A DNA stretch of 64,000 nt, taken from positions 62,001-126,000 of the forward strand of contig JADNRY010000082.1 in NCBI GenBank assembly GCA_015501585.1. Direction: 5' to 3'. The notes under the pieces were generated by a model. It searched no databases, was not told the origin of the DNA, and worked only from the letters and a program-made list of their open reading frames with translations. Source of the DNA: Rhodocollybia butyracea. Its lineage: Eukaryota > Basidiomycota > Agaricomycetes > Agaricales > Omphalotaceae. Position 1 is the first letter of the stretch. Every line of letters starts with the position of its first letter. The translations under genes and the position numbers were made by a program. Positions 1 through 11,373 of this stretch are shown piece by piece.

Positions 1-340
1 ACAAGTGCGGTACACTGTTCGAGTTGTAGGAATACGGATAGGCCCAGCTTGAATCTACTCGCGATAATCCTGATATCGAAGTCGAGCTTGAGCTCAAATT
101 GCTGTTGAAGCTATTCGGGTGGTCGTTCAAGTTCAAGTTCAAGTCGCCATACACCATGGAATTAGGACCCGAATTTGGATTCGGATGGCGATTAAAAGTC
201 CGAGAAGAGACAAAATATGGCGTGTAAGTGTGTGTATATGTAGGAGTAGGCATTGTTGTTGATGAAATAGTTGGAACTGAGGGAATCGCGGGTCTCTCTG
301 AGCCGCGACTGGTGTTAGCCGTGTTCGTGTTTGGGGTCAT
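1..340 (-). CDS. Hypothetical protein, N-terminal part, cut by the window edge
   Basis: An uninterrupted reading frame runs from an ATG at 340 leftward off the window, giving about 113 residues. The product is rich in Asn, Ser, Thr and Pro and starts MTPNTNTANTS. It contains repeated Asn-Leu pairs (LNLNLND) and Ser-rich tracts. No domain is recognisable in this part; such disordered N-termini are common in fungal transcription factors and signalling proteins, but nothing here proves that. It is transcribed away from the F-box gene at 654, and the 313 bp between them would hold both promoters. The rest of the gene lies outside the window. Confidence 0.6.
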   Translation of the reverse strand, partial: MTPNTNTANTSRGSERPAIPSVPTISSTTMPTPTYTHTYTPYFVSSRTFNRHPNPNSGPNSMVYGDLNLNLNDHPNSFNSNLSSSSTSISGLSRVDSSWAYPYSYNSNSVPHL

Positions 341-653
341 AGTAGAGATCAGTATTTCCAGTAATGTTCAAGTATCCTCCCTGCTTTTTCCTTCTTCTTC
401 TCGTCAAAATCAACAGCGCGAAACAAGCATATAGTGTGAGGGGCCAGAATCGAGAATGCTCAAGAAATTTGGTGGACCCTCGATGTGGTCGAGCGTTGTA
501 GAATCGAATGTTGGAGATGCATCTCAGCGGTTATTTTTCTCTGGCGCTAAAACTGAGATATATCTATTGTTCGTTGTTCGACTCGCGTTTTTTATAAAAA
601 AAATATCTATCTCTAAAAGACAGTGAACAACAGCTGTGTATCACGCGCTCATT

Positions 654-2348
654 ATGGCAGAAGCAGCTCCAGCAGACCGAGTTATTTGCTTCCGATGTAG
701 CCAAAGCACCACTCCTCGGACAAACATCGACACTCTAGAACTTTCACAACGGTTTCGGTCGGAATATGGGCCATCTAGTGTGGATACGAAAGAAATTGCT
801 GAGATGTTGAAAGCTATTGACAAGGATCTCGAGGATTACGACTCCGAAATTCTGCTTTTACAGTCTCGGATTTTGTATATCAAAACCCAACAGACCCGGT
901 TGAAGAAGCATGCAGTCGACCTTCGCTCTCTCAATTCACCGATACGAAGGGTTCCTAATGAAATCCTGTTGCGGATATTTGACTATGCCTGTGACACAAA
1001 CCTGCTACAGGAATTCCCGTGGAACAAGGACTTTAAATTCCCCCCTTCGACCCCAATTGTCGATCCATACGAACACCTCCCCGCCATGTCCATATCTTCT
1101 GTTTGCGCACGTTGGCGGTCAGTTGCACTTTCGTCGTCGGCTATCTGGTCCAGGATCTCCCTTGAACTCTCACCCGAAAACTCGAGACTACCGAACGTCC
1201 AATCGGTGTTGAGTGGTTTTCTCCACACCGTGGCACTACACCTTCATCGCTCTGGACAACATCCGCTCGCTGTAGGTCTCAATATCGGTGGCTCTGTGAA
1301 TGATGAGGATGATATAATTCCACACCGGCTGCTGGCGTTTGATCTTGTTTGCAACTACCCTTGGTGTTCGTTTAAGATCGGTGGTAATCAGCCTATATCG
1401 CATATCCCAATGCCTGTATATGACAGATTTCGAAACTGTCACGCTCTCAAAAACCTTAACTTTGAGGTAACCGGTGGCCCAGGAATGGAGATGGAGCTCT
1501 TTAAGCAGGCCAATCTTTGTTCTCTTACTTTAGTCTGGCTTGGTACCGTGTCAGGATTTTGGAAAGAGATATTGTCTTTAACTGTGGGTTCTATGGATGG
1601 CAACATTGGTGATGTGTTCAATCATGCATCCAGTCCCAGGGAACTGGTGCTTGGGGAACGCAGTGATCAAGGTTCAGCCCCCTTATCTCCTTGTGTACCT
1701 CCCTGGTTATGTACCAGTGTTTCAACACTGAAACTTGTACTTCGTTCTAATTGGAATGATACACTGGCAGATGTTGCATTCTCTTCCTTCACCTTCCCGT
1801 CCCTGTCTTGCTTGGTTATCATGATAGGTAGCGATTATCCTTACCAAGGAGCTTGGCCTAAAGCTACTTTGGGAGCATTTTTACGCCGATCCTCCTGTAG
1901 CTTGACCGAGTTCAAGGTCAAGAGTGTTTCAGTCAGCGACTTCGATCTCATCACTACTCTCAAACTCATGCCATCACTCGTTAATCTCGACGTCGATGAT
2001 ACACCTGCTGATGATGACCTAACAAGCCCTATCACATCCCAGTTCATTCGCAGTCTACATGGATTCCTCCAGACTGAGCTGAATCCTTCTGGCTCCGCTC
2101 TTGTCCCAAAACTCCGTAGCCTCCAACTAAGATTCGATGGTTTGGAATTCGATGATTCCGCGTTTATCGATACGGTATCTTCGCGCTGGTTACCAGACAA
2201 GCAATACGCAGCAGGCATTGGGCTCAGTTGTTTGAGAGTCGTAACGTTACGATTCAATGCGCGAGCGGTGGATCCCGTGGTGTATAAACCTGTCGAATAC
2301 TTGGATAAGGCTGGAATGATGGTGGTGGTTCTCGGAACGGATGATTGA
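654..2348 (+). CDS. F-box domain protein, 564 residues
   Basis: A single-exon gene. Residues about 40-85 form a heptad-like coiled coil, followed directly by an F-box-like motif with the core PIRRVPNEILLRIFDYA. The SSVCARWRSVALSSSAIW segment further on matches the second half of the F-box. The C-terminal 400 residues are leucine-rich and probably form the substrate-binding part. This architecture belongs to a very large family in mushroom-forming fungi, presumed substrate adaptors of SCF ubiquitin ligases (family knowledge). The start is the ATG at 654; there is no in-frame ATG upstream. The 3' half is duplicated immediately downstream (2683-3523). The substrate is unknown. Confidence 0.8.
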   Translation: MAEAAPADRVICFRCSQSTTPRTNIDTLELSQRFRSEYGPSSVDTKEIAEMLKAIDKDLEDYDSEILLLQSRILYIKTQQTRLKKHAVDLRSLNSPIRRVPNEILLRIFDYACDTNLLQEFPWNKDFKFPPSTPIVDPYEHLPAMSISSVCARWRSVALSSSAIWSRISLELSPENSRLPNVQSVLSGFLHTVALHLHRSGQHPLAVGLNIGGSVNDEDDIIPHRLLAFDLVCNYPWCSFKIGGNQPISHIPMPVYDRFRNCHALKNLNFEVTGGPGMEMELFKQANLCSLTLVWLGTVSGFWKEILSLTVGSMDGNIGDVFNHASSPRELVLGERSDQGSAPLSPCVPPWLCTSVSTLKLVLRSNWNDTLADVAFSSFTFPSLSCLVIMIGSDYPYQGAWPKATLGAFLRRSSCSLTEFKVKSVSVSDFDLITTLKLMPSLVNLDVDDTPADDDLTSPITSQFIRSLHGFLQTELNPSGSALVPKLRSLQLRFDGLEFDDSAFIDTVSSRWLPDKQYAAGIGLSCLRVVTLRFNARAVDPVVYKPVEYLDKAGMMVVVLGTDD

Positions 2349-3835
2349 TAACAATGTGTAGTACGTACATAGTACTTGTTTTGCTTAGGTTTTCCCCATC
2401 AAAGAGGTTGTCAACCGTACGCAAGCAGAGGTTTCGCACTATAAGTACCTGCGAAACACTCGAGCAAGCATGAAAAATGAAGTAACACTCAGTCCTTCCT
2501 CTGTTCATCTGTTGTATTGCCAGTGTATGATATTGCGACGAGGCTTAAGCTACCACGTACGTGTGCCACAACAGGCCTGTGCAGGTAGAGGTGTGTCTTC
2601 AACAGTAGATGCAGAAATATTTGGAAAAGCTAAATCTTTGAAAAGCTTGCTCTGTCGCTACAACGGTGGGGCATGACTGTACATGTCTTTGTTCTCTTTC
2701 TTTAGTCTGGTTCGGCGCCATTCCAGGATTTCGGAAAGAAATATCGTCTTTAACTATGAAAATTATAGATGGCAACGTTGGCGATGTGTTCAATTATGCA
2801 TCCGGTCCCAGGGAACTGGTGCTTTGGGAACGCAAAGATCAAAATTCAACCCCCGCATCTCCTTGTGTACCTCCCCGGTTATGTACCAGTGTTTCAACGC
2901 TGAAACTGAAACTTCGTCGCAATTGGAATGATTCACTGGCTGACGTTGCATTTTCTTCCTTCACCTTCCCGTCCTTGTCTTGTTTGGTTATCATGACATA
3001 TATTACTGAAGCTTACCAAGGAGCTTGGCCTAAAGCTACTTTGGGAGCATTTTTACGCCGATCTTCCTGTTCCTTGACCGAGTTCAATGTCAAGAATGTT
3101 TTAGTCAGCGACATCGATCTCATCGCCGCTCTCAAACTCATGCCATCACTCGTCAATCTCGACATCGATGATACACCAGTAGGTCATGACCTAACAAGCC
3201 CTATCACATCCCAGTTCATTCGCAGTCTACACGGGTTCCTCGAGACTGAGCTGAATCCTTCTGGCTCCGCTCTTGTCCCCAAACTCCGTAGCCTCCAGCT
3301 AAGATTTGCTGGTTTGGAATTCGATGATCCTGCGTTTATTGATACGGTACCTTCGCGCTGGTTACCAGACAAGCAATACGCAGCAGGCATTGGACTCAGT
3401 TGTTTGAGAGTTGTAACGTTACGATTCAATGCGCGAGCAGTGGACCCCACAGTGTATAAACCTGTCGAATACTTGGATAAGGCTGGAATGATGGTGGTGG
3501 TTCTTGGAAAAGATAGTCCATAGCAATGTAGACCTGTTTTGTTTAGGTTTCCCTCATCGAAGACTTTGTCAACCGTACGCAAGCAGAGTACACCTGCCAC
3601 TTGAGCAAGCATGACAAAGGGAGTAACGCTTAGTCCTTCCTCTCTTCGTCCAGTGTACTGCTAGTGCATGATATTGCGACGCTTAAGCCACGTACGTGTG
3701 CCACAACAGGCCTGTGCAGGGTGCCATGCCCGGTGGAGATGTGTCTTCAACACCAGATGCAGAAATTGGAAAAGCTAAATCTTTCAAAGCTTGCTCTGTC
3801 CCTACGACGGTAGGGTATGACTGTACATGTTGTTC
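1515..3835 (+). repeat. Tandem duplication, two units of about 1.15 kb
   Basis: Unit 1 is roughly 1515-2685 and unit 2 roughly 2686-3835. Each holds the 3' half of the F-box gene plus about 320 bp of 3' flank. The flank copies share TTGTCAACCGTACGCAAGCA, then CACGTACGTGTGCCACAACA and GGCCTGTGCAGG. Small indels separate the units. The 390 bp from 3524 to 3913 are therefore a copy of 2349-2690 plus a short unique stretch, with no gene of their own. Confidence 0.75.
2683..3523 (+). pseudogene. 5'-truncated tandem copy of the F-box gene
   Basis: This stretch repeats the last 280 or so codons of the upstream F-box gene (about 1510-2348) with high protein identity, for example shared LADVAFSSFTFPSLSCLVIM. 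It lacks the coiled coil and the F-box. The junction is sharp: 3'-flanking sequence of copy 1 runs straight into TCTTTGTTCTC, which in copy 1 lies inside the gene. The first in-frame ATG is at 2756, so at most a 255-residue leucine-rich fragment could be made. The frame is nevertheless open throughout with conservative changes, so either the copy is young or a truncated product is retained. I treat it as a probable pseudogene. Confidence 0.7.
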
Positions 3836-3913
3836 ATGGTGGGGAATATGCTTGAGAGAATGGACAACACTAGATAAGAATATTCCGTGACAATCATGTA
3901 GTCAAGTTACAAT

Positions 3914-5237
3914 TTACTGCTTCCCAAGCACTAATTTCATAAGAGACACATTGTTCCAGCCTTCTTGTCTATTTTGACCTTGCCTAGACCGAGCCCAACT
4001 CTCAAAATCCTGTAAAGCAGGATATGCCTTCTTAGCCATAGCAATTTGGGCAGCACGTTCAGGGGCGGCCCCTTCCTCCCGAATTTTATGAAAGCGCTCC
4101 AAATCTGCAATCCTACATGTATAAAAAAAAATTCAGATATACACCTCAAGTTGGAAAAATAACTGTTCAATAGATACCCACAGTTCTTTTGTATGTCCGT
4201 TAATGAAAATGAGCATACGTGCAATGAATCCCGGTACCTCTGGCATAGATCGTCCTGTGGCACGTTTGTATGCCTCTTGCTGCTGCTTCATTGTACAACA
4301 TTCGCCAACAAGACATAATATTTGTTGATGAAAGATTTCAGGATTCTGTATAGAAGTGGTCCCAATGCCAAGAAGAAAAATCATGAGTGAGGCAACAGAG
4401 AAATTGACAAAAGAATTACCTTAAATACACCTGCAGCAACATGGCCAATGTCTTCCGCAGCCTACAGAGCCTTGATCACAGAGATGAACAAGATAAGACT
4501 ATTAACACCACTCACAATAAGCTGAATAGTAGTAGTAGGCTGGAGTCCAACTTTAAGTACAGAAGTTGCAATAGCACCGATTGTCCCCTCATAGTTTTCC
4601 ATAAAGAACCCTGGACGGAGAATGCTAATGAAGACAAAGCCAGTTCGATTCAAGATGCAATAAGACAAAGACTGCTGAAGTACGGTTTTACTTACGTCCA
4701 TGGAAGACCTTTAACACCCAGATCACGGATGTGATGCTCAATTCTTACTTTAGCAAGTCGGTCCAGCGTAGTCTGACTGTCGTCTCTCTCGCCACCTCTT
4801 TCAGCAGAGGAAAAGATAAAAGTTGAAACAGAAAACTCCAATGCAAGATCCGCTAGCACCTTAAAAGGACTTGTTAGCTCACTAATGAGAGCAATATGCA
4901 GAGCCCATACCTTGCCTTGAGATTCTACGTGATCGGCATTCACACCTAGACCTGGATACGCGAGAACACAAAACACCCCCCAAATACCTCCCTGTGACTT
5001 GGCATCCTCGAATATTTTACGGAGGGATGTTGCTGAATCCAGGTTTCCTTCAATGACAGATACGTGGCTATATGACGTGAGTGAAATTGCAGCCGGTGAA
5101 GAGGCTTTGCGTGTCAAGGCCAGGATGTGAAAATCAGGCTCCGAATCGTGACTTGAGGCAGTTGACCCTAAGGTGTTTATTAGAGCCCTGCCTTGCTTTC
5201 CAGTGGCCCCGGTTACTAGAATGAGTTTAGGATTCAT
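3914..5237 (-). CDS. NmrA-like NAD(P)-binding protein, copy A
   Basis: Five exons read from ATG 5237 to the stop at 3914-3916, about 350 residues. The N-terminus MNPKLILVTGATGKQGRAL carries the Rossmann GxxGxxG nucleotide-binding motif. Exon 1 ends in GLPWT, which joins exon 2 to give the WTILRPGFFMEN signature typical of NmrA-like and HSCARG-like atypical short-chain reductases. The motif AVEDIGHVAAGVF follows in exon 3. The product is expected to be a cytosolic NAD(P)-binding redox sensor or reductase; the substrate is unknown. Introns begin GTAAGT and GTGAGT and keep phase throughout. A second, broken copy lies directly upstream (5631-6957) with its promoter region also duplicated. Confidence 0.85.
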
Positions 5238-5630
5238 GACGGAGAGCGAACCAATGATGGAAGAACAGGATTGAAGACCGCTTATAATGCACAACACATT
5301 CGGCTGTCAAAATCCCATTCAGTAACTTTCGAGCCTGAGGGAACAAAAGGCAGTATCCAAACAGATTTAGTGGGACAGATGGTTACATAAACAGCTTGAT
5401 GCTTCCCAGTAAGTATGTATATAGCCTGCTCAAGGATTCCCTAATCAGAATCCCTATGTTCCAGAGTGTAGTCTCATCGGATGGTAAGGATGTCAGATAT
5501 GATCGAGTCCTGCATCTGTGTCCACTTTTGACAACGAAGACTTGCCAGGTTAGTATTGTTCTTGATGTTCGCAATCTTCTTGAACGGACAACACAAGAGA
5601 AGAATATTCTCGCCACGTAGTCGTTACAAT
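5238..5630. other. Intergenic, between NmrA copies A and B
   Basis: The part next to copy A (5238-5320) matches the stretch upstream of copy B (6958-7050), sharing GGAAGAACAGGATTGAAGAC and CTTATAATNCAC, so the promoter was duplicated with the gene. The remainder holds no convincing coding sequence. Confidence 0.5.
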
Positions 5631-6957
5631 TTACTGCTTGCGAAACACTAAATTCATAAGAGACACATTGTTCCAGCCTCTCTGCCATCTACTTTGACCT
5701 TGCCGCCTTGACCTTGCCCAACTCTCAAAATCCTGCAAAGCAGGATACGCCTTCTTTGCTGCAGCAACTTGAGCAGCATGATCAGGGGCGGCACCTTCCT
5801 CCTGAATTTTATGAACGCGCTCCAAATCTCCAATCCTACGTGTATAAAAAAAAATTCAGATGGATACGCCCAAGTTTTGAAAAATGACTGTCCAGTAGAT
5901 ACTACTCACAGTCCTTTTGTGGGTCCATTAATTAGAATGAGCAGACGCGCAACGAATACCGGTGCCATTGGCATAGATCGTCCTGTGGCACGTTTATATG
6001 ACTCCTCCTGCTGCTTCATTGTACAACGTTCCCCGACAAGACATAATATCTGTTGATGAAAGATTTCGGGATTCTGTACAGAAGTAGTCCCAATGCCAGG
6101 CAGAAGAACTATGAGTGAGGCAGCGGAGAAACTGACAAAAGAATTACCTTAAATACACCTGCAGCAACATGGCCAATATCTTCCACAGCCTACAGAGCCT
6201 TGATCACAGAGCAAAATAACACTGTTAACATCACTCACAACAACCTGGATAGTAGTTGTAGGCTTGAGTCCAACTTTAAGTATGGAAGCTGCGATAGCCC
6301 CAATTGTCCCCTCAAAGTTTTCCATAAAAAAAACCTGGACGGAGAATGCTAATAAAGACAAAGGCAGTTTGATTCAAGATTCAGTGAGTTGCTGAAGTAT
6401 GGTTTTACTTACGTCCATGGAAGACCTCTAACACCCAGATCACGGATGTGATGCTCAATTCTTGCCTTGGCAAGTCGGTCCAGCGTAGCCTTATTGTCGT
6501 CTCTCTCGCCACCTCTTTCGACAGAAGAAAAGATGAAAGCTGAAACAGAAAACTCCAATGCAAGATCTGCAAGCACCTTGAAAGGACCTGTTAGCTCACT
6601 CACGAGAGCGATATGCAGATCCCACACCTTGCCTTGAGATTCTTCGTGATCGGCATTCGCACCTAGACCTGGAAACGCGAGGACACAAAACACCCCCCAG
6701 ATACCTCCCTGTGACTTGGCATCCTCGAATATTTTACGGAGGGATGTTGCTGAATCCAGGTTTCCTTCAATGACAGATACGTGGCTATATGACGCGAGTG
6801 AAATTGCAGCCGGTGAAGAGGTTTTGCGTGTCAAGGCCAGGATGTGAAAATCAGGCTCCGAATCGGCGTGACTTGGGGCAGTTAAACCTAAGGTGTTTAT
6901 TAGAGCCCTGCCCTGCCTCCCAGTGGCCCCGGTTACTAGAATGAGTTTGGGATTCAT
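5631..6957 (-). pseudogene. NmrA-like protein, copy B, frameshifted
   Basis: This is a tandem paralogue of copy A with the same exon layout. It has GATGRQGRAL at the N-terminus, GLPWT at the end of exon 1, a NPEIFHQQILCLVGE exon, and a final exon ending in LMNLVFRKQ. At 6325-6332 exon 2 has eight consecutive A (plus strand), where copy A has AAAGAA followed by one more C. The net effect is one extra base. The expected RPGFFMEN is shifted out of frame and a TGA follows within about eight codons. No alternative acceptor restores the phase. All other exons look intact, so the lesion is recent, or it is a homopolymer sequencing error. Confidence 0.7.
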
Positions 6958-8155
6958 GACGGAGAGCGAATCAATGATGGAAGAACAGGATTGAAGACCG
7001 CTTATAATCCACTAAACATTCATAATTTCGGCTGTCAAAATCCTTCGATTCGTTACTCTCCTTCGACACTAAAACGGGTCGATTTTCGATTGAGATTCGG
7101 AATAGTTGAAACCCTAGTAGGCAAAATCATGGAGGTTCGTAGGTGTAACTAGTGGTGTCATTTTAAGTGCACGAAAGAGCTCGGCGCCGGCCCGTCCGAT
7201 TTTCAGCCCTACCAGTTCCTATTCCTTTCGTTTGCGCCCTTCGTTCCCTAATGGCTTTTGTATTCTGTCCAAAGTAAAAACTGGTTCGTCATCCGCAGTA
7301 ATTGAAGTTGGTCCCCAGGAATATCTCTCGCATGGAATTCTCTTCACATAATATCCACAAACTATAGACGCTTTTAACTCCTTGAAAGACCTTGACGCGG
7401 CGCGCCTTGGGAACTTGTAAAAACCAACTTCCGCCGACAATTTCCTGCTATCACCGCATCCATTCTCTTGGGATGCTCATCTATTTACCGATGCCTCTCA
7501 TCCACGATATCGCAACGGTCTGCACCGAGTCGAACGGCGATTCCGACATATTTCGAGCGCTTGTCGGTCAACGCTCAGCGTCGATAGAGGGGATTTTCCG
7601 TGCGTGGCGCAGTCTTCAACCAAAGTAGACATGAAGGGCATTGAGTTCAACCATTGAACGCATCTCGGCAACGGGACGCTGCGGTATGGAGAGGCGTTTG
7701 TTCCGTAAAGTCCTGTCGGGTTGATTTATTTTCTTAACGCAGTGTCCCGTCTTTCACACAATCAGATAATCAAAGTCACCAGTCCCAGTGACTGGGAATC
7801 AACACTCCCAGACTGTACCCTCCAAATGCTGGGTGTTGGCTGTTTATCACTACAAGTTCCGCTATTCACAGGAACATGGGAATACCCAGCCTTGTGGGGA
7901 CGCGGTAAGCATGAATTCATCTTCATCTGATAAGATGTCCTATGTATCTGATAATATTGGTTGCGAAAGACATACAATACTCTCAATGCTTGATGAAAGT
8001 TCCTATTGGTATGGTGCCTCTATGTATTCGAATTCTCTTACTTACGTATCCTTGCCAAAGACTCATAAATGACCCCCCTGGATGTCTCTTTTCTTTAGGC
8101 CCTGACTGTTTGGTTCTGCCCTATCAAAATCTCTTACAGTCGGTCCTCCGCCGGA
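6958..8155. other. Intergenic, 1.2 kb, no confident gene
   Basis: The first 100 bp are the presumed promoter of NmrA copy B. A 73-codon minus-strand frame at 7219-7440 starts MSAEVGFYKFPRRAASR and looks moderately protein-like, but it has no recognisable family and no splice context. The last few hundred bases are the presumed promoter and 5' leader of the MFS gene. I see no RNA gene or terminal repeats here. Confidence 0.35.
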
Positions 8156-10596
8156 ATGACTACTCCTAGTACTCAATACGATGAAACTTCGGTTCCTGTC
8201 GGCCTTCATTCCTCCTCTTCCGGAGAAGAAAAGCATCCACATTCCGAGAAGGACTCTGATGTCGCTCGCGCGCCTGACGCCTCAATTAGGAGGAAACCAA
8301 AGCTACCTTTGGGTTGGAGGACTGCTATCCTGACATTGACTTGTTTATCTAGCTGTGGGTAATCCGTCCCGTTTACTCAAAGTACCCTTTTCACCCCGTT
8401 TACTGATACTCCGAATTTACTTGATATTTATAGTCGGAAACCACTGGTCGAATGTGTGTCTGCAGTTGATAGTTAAATATGGCTTGCACCATTAAACTGA
8501 TTCGCTCGTTTTCCTTCCAAAGGGCCTAGTCGTGTACGTGCTTGCGAGCCTTACCGACATCTGTCGATTAATGCTAATCCGTATATCTAGAGCTCTCAAG
8601 ACAACCATCGTACAAGAGCTACATATCAACAATTCTCAATTTGCCACTCTAGTGGCTTGCACCAACCTTGTAAGCAATTTTTAATCTTCCCCGAAACGCT
8701 CTATCTTATCATTTTATCATCATCATACCCTTTACACAGGTGAACACCTTCCTATGCATCTTCATCGGATTATGTATCGACAAATGGGGTGGACCTCTCT
8801 TCACCGCCATCATGGCCATCTTCCACTTCTCCGGAAGCATCGTCATGGCTGGAAGCGCAACGAACAACTTAAACAGCTACCCTGTTCTCATCGTAGGAAA
8901 GGCCATCGCAGCTATCGGGGACGGATCCTTAGATAACGCCCAACATAGGATATTCTCTACATATTTTGCTAGAGGAGGAGGGTTCGCATTTTCAATCGGG
9001 GCTATTTGGTGAGTGGTTTTCTTGAGCATAACGTTTCACCTTCATTGTACAAGCGGTATTGACCGTGGTGCTCATTATATGTGATCAGGGGTATCGCAAA
9101 CCTCGCCCAATTCGCCGGACAATCCACCGCGAACATCATCACTGCCAATCTTGGAACATATGCTTGGGCACTTTGGATATCAACCATCATCGCGTTGTTC
9201 TCCGTTATATGTGCCGTCTCGGTCTACTTTTTGGATAAATGGCTTTTGGTCAAGTATCGAGTTACTGATCATACGGATGGAATGACGATGAAAGGACATG
9301 TGAAGCGCGGGGTGTTTAGTCTGAAAGCGGTGAAGGAGCTTCCTATTACTTTTTGGTGAGTTTGCGGAAACTTGAAAGGATTGATGGCCTGCAACTTATC
9401 CATAGGATTGTGATTTTGTTTTCGATTTTCGAAAATGCTGGTGTCCAGTCGTTTGTTTCTATTTCAACGTATGTATAGTATGCATCCCACGGCTAGGAAT
9501 TTCTCTCTGACTTTTTCTCTTTAGCCAATTTGCTCAACAACGTCTCAAAAAAGGTGCTGTGATCGGCGGCTGGGTATCAAGCTTTTACTTGCTCCTCCCG
9601 GCATGTCTGACTCCCGTGCTTGGAGTCATTATCGATGTTTACGGGCAAAGGGTTTCATTTTGTACGCGTCCATCGGTTCTGCGAGTTTGAGCCACTGAAG
9701 CAAAAGAATCACGACAGTGCTCGTATCGTCGTTGATGTTCCTCATGTCGATGTTACTGCTCAAATTCTCTCATTCAATTCCTTCGTTTGGTGAGCCAAAG
9801 TTGTAAATTTCATGCTATTAACTTACCAATTCGATTCGCAGTGGCGGCATATGTTTTTTATGCTTTTGCTCAGGTGAGACGAACCGTGCGCTCAAACTGT
9901 ATGTTCTTTGACAACACATACTGTACTCTCAGTGCGTAACTCCCGCCCCACAAGTTGAAATCATCCGAAGTATCATTACGGATCCTCAATGGTTTGCGAC
10001 TGCTTTCGCTATCAAGAGTAAGTCATACTTAACATTGAATGATCTCTCTTCTCATTCTTACATACGACTCGACAGAATCTGTTGTCCAAGCTTCCATCGT
10101 CATTATCACTACTGCGGCTGGAAAACTTCAGGACGATTCACCCAATGCCTCGCTAGACCCTGCAGTCACGCTGTGGCTCATTTACGCGTTCATCTGTACA
10201 GGAATCTCCGCAGCCCTCTGGATCACAGCCAATTGGCTTCCAGATGTACTACCGGCAGCAAGATTGGCACAAGTCAAGCCGAGCAAGCTGGAGCATGAGG
10301 TGGAAACGATGTTAAGAACCAAACGGGGATCGATACAACCGAATGGCCACACGGTGGATGAGTCGCACATTGAGGGTATAATAAGCAGCGACGACGATTC
10401 AAACGTTCAAGAAAAGATGCTTTTGGCGAATGAGAAACTACTGAAGAGGGTTGAGCCAGGAAAGATGATGGATCGACTGAGATGGGTGTTCTTAACAGCT
10501 TCTGTGGGCATTATTGGGCTGGGATGGATTATATTTGGGCTCGGAGTAGAATGGGGCGTTCACGGAAATGTTATTGCTGGAACCACAGGGGAGTGA
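8156..10596 (+). CDS. Major facilitator superfamily transporter, MFSD1-like
   Basis: A multi-exon gene. The hydrophilic N-terminus (MTTPSTQYDETSVPVG) is followed by the first membrane span (GWRTAILTLTCL) and about eleven more. Recognisable segments include FIGLCIDKWGGPLFTAIMAI, with the D-x-x-G-G loop between spans 2 and 3, and YPVLIVGKAIAAIGDGSLDN. Others are VNTFLC, TYAWALWISTIIALFSVI and DPAVTLWLIYAFICTGISA. A charged cytosolic stretch precedes the last span, and the protein ends VHGNVIAGTTGE. Homology by eye is to the MFSD1 type, whose animal member exports dipeptides from lysosomes; the fungal substrate is unknown. Exon 1 probably ends at AGC-T before GTGGGTAA and joins FGNHW. The next junction, before ALKTTIVQEL, I could not resolve. 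Confidence 0.75.
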
Positions 10597-10865
10597 GCAT
10601 GTATACTTAGTAATTTTTGTAGGTGGAGATTGAATCGCCAGACAAATAATTTTAGAGAAGCGCGTTTCAGCCATGTTATCGGGCCATTTACAGAAGAGAG
10701 CGGAGAGCAGAAATTACATATTGAGCGCTGAGTACTAGAAACTTACTTGGGATGGCAAGAAACACAAAATGGAAAGAGACGGAAGCGGATCAGACTTATT
10801 CTGGCAGTGTGCAATGGGTAGTCGGATTGGACCAAAAATCAACCGCACCTGGTCTTTTGCACCAG

Positions 10866-10949
10866 TGGACACACTGGGAATTGAACCCAGCACCCCCCGC
10901 AAGCATTGTAATGCTAAGCGGATGTGATAACCAACTACACCATGTGCCC
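10866..10949 (-). tRNA. tRNA-Ala (anticodon AGC) with a 10-nt intron
   Basis: Read on the minus strand, the acceptor stem GGGCACA pairs with TGTGTCC. The D-arm and T-arm (CTGGG-TTCAATT-CCCAG) are canonical. The anticodon stem is TCCGC/GCGGG with loop TTAGCA-T, interrupted after position 37 by a 10-nt intron TTACAATGCT. This is the standard place for nuclear tRNA introns. The anticodon AGC (inosine in the mature tRNA) reads GCU, GCC and GCA alanine codons. The discriminator base is A and CCA is not encoded, as expected for a eukaryote. Confidence 0.92.
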
Positions 10950-11373
10950 ATTGATTGTCTGCCTCCTGCAGCCCCCTCGAAGCCCGCCAAACCAACGGAA
11001 TGGTAGATGAATAGATCTGCCACAAGGAACGGTGACTCGGTGACTGCGAGAACAGCCTTGTACCCCAAACAACGCTCAAAGACCCGGACTGCTACGAGCG
11101 CAAGATATATTTCTACTGCGCCGTAGTCTTCGCTGTCATATCCTGTGTAATAGGTAGAATGCTCGTCCGATGAGCCTAGCTTTACCATCCATTGGTATCG
11201 CCCGATATTTCTGAAATCATTATCCATTAACATTTCTATAATTTCACTAGAGAGAAGGCGAAACTTTAAAAAATTGGGACTACAGAGCACAGCAGCAATC
11301 AATAATAGAGGAAGTAGGTTGACGACGCTTAGCACGGTAGATGGGCGACGCGACGCAATGTGATACGATACGA
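10950..11373. other. Intergenic, between tRNA-Ala and cofilin
   Basis: A minus-strand frame starting at 11335 begins MLSVVNLLPLLLIAAVLCS, resembling a signal peptide. It runs through the tRNA on the same strand, so its C-terminal part cannot be a conserved protein. No other support was found. The stretch is probably cofilin 3' UTR and the tRNA 5' flank. Confidence 0.35.

Noticed and set aside
10950..11335. Minus-strand frame of 179 codons with a signal-peptide-like start
   Set aside because: It runs through the tRNA-Ala gene on the same strand and has no recognisable family; the open frame is probably chance.
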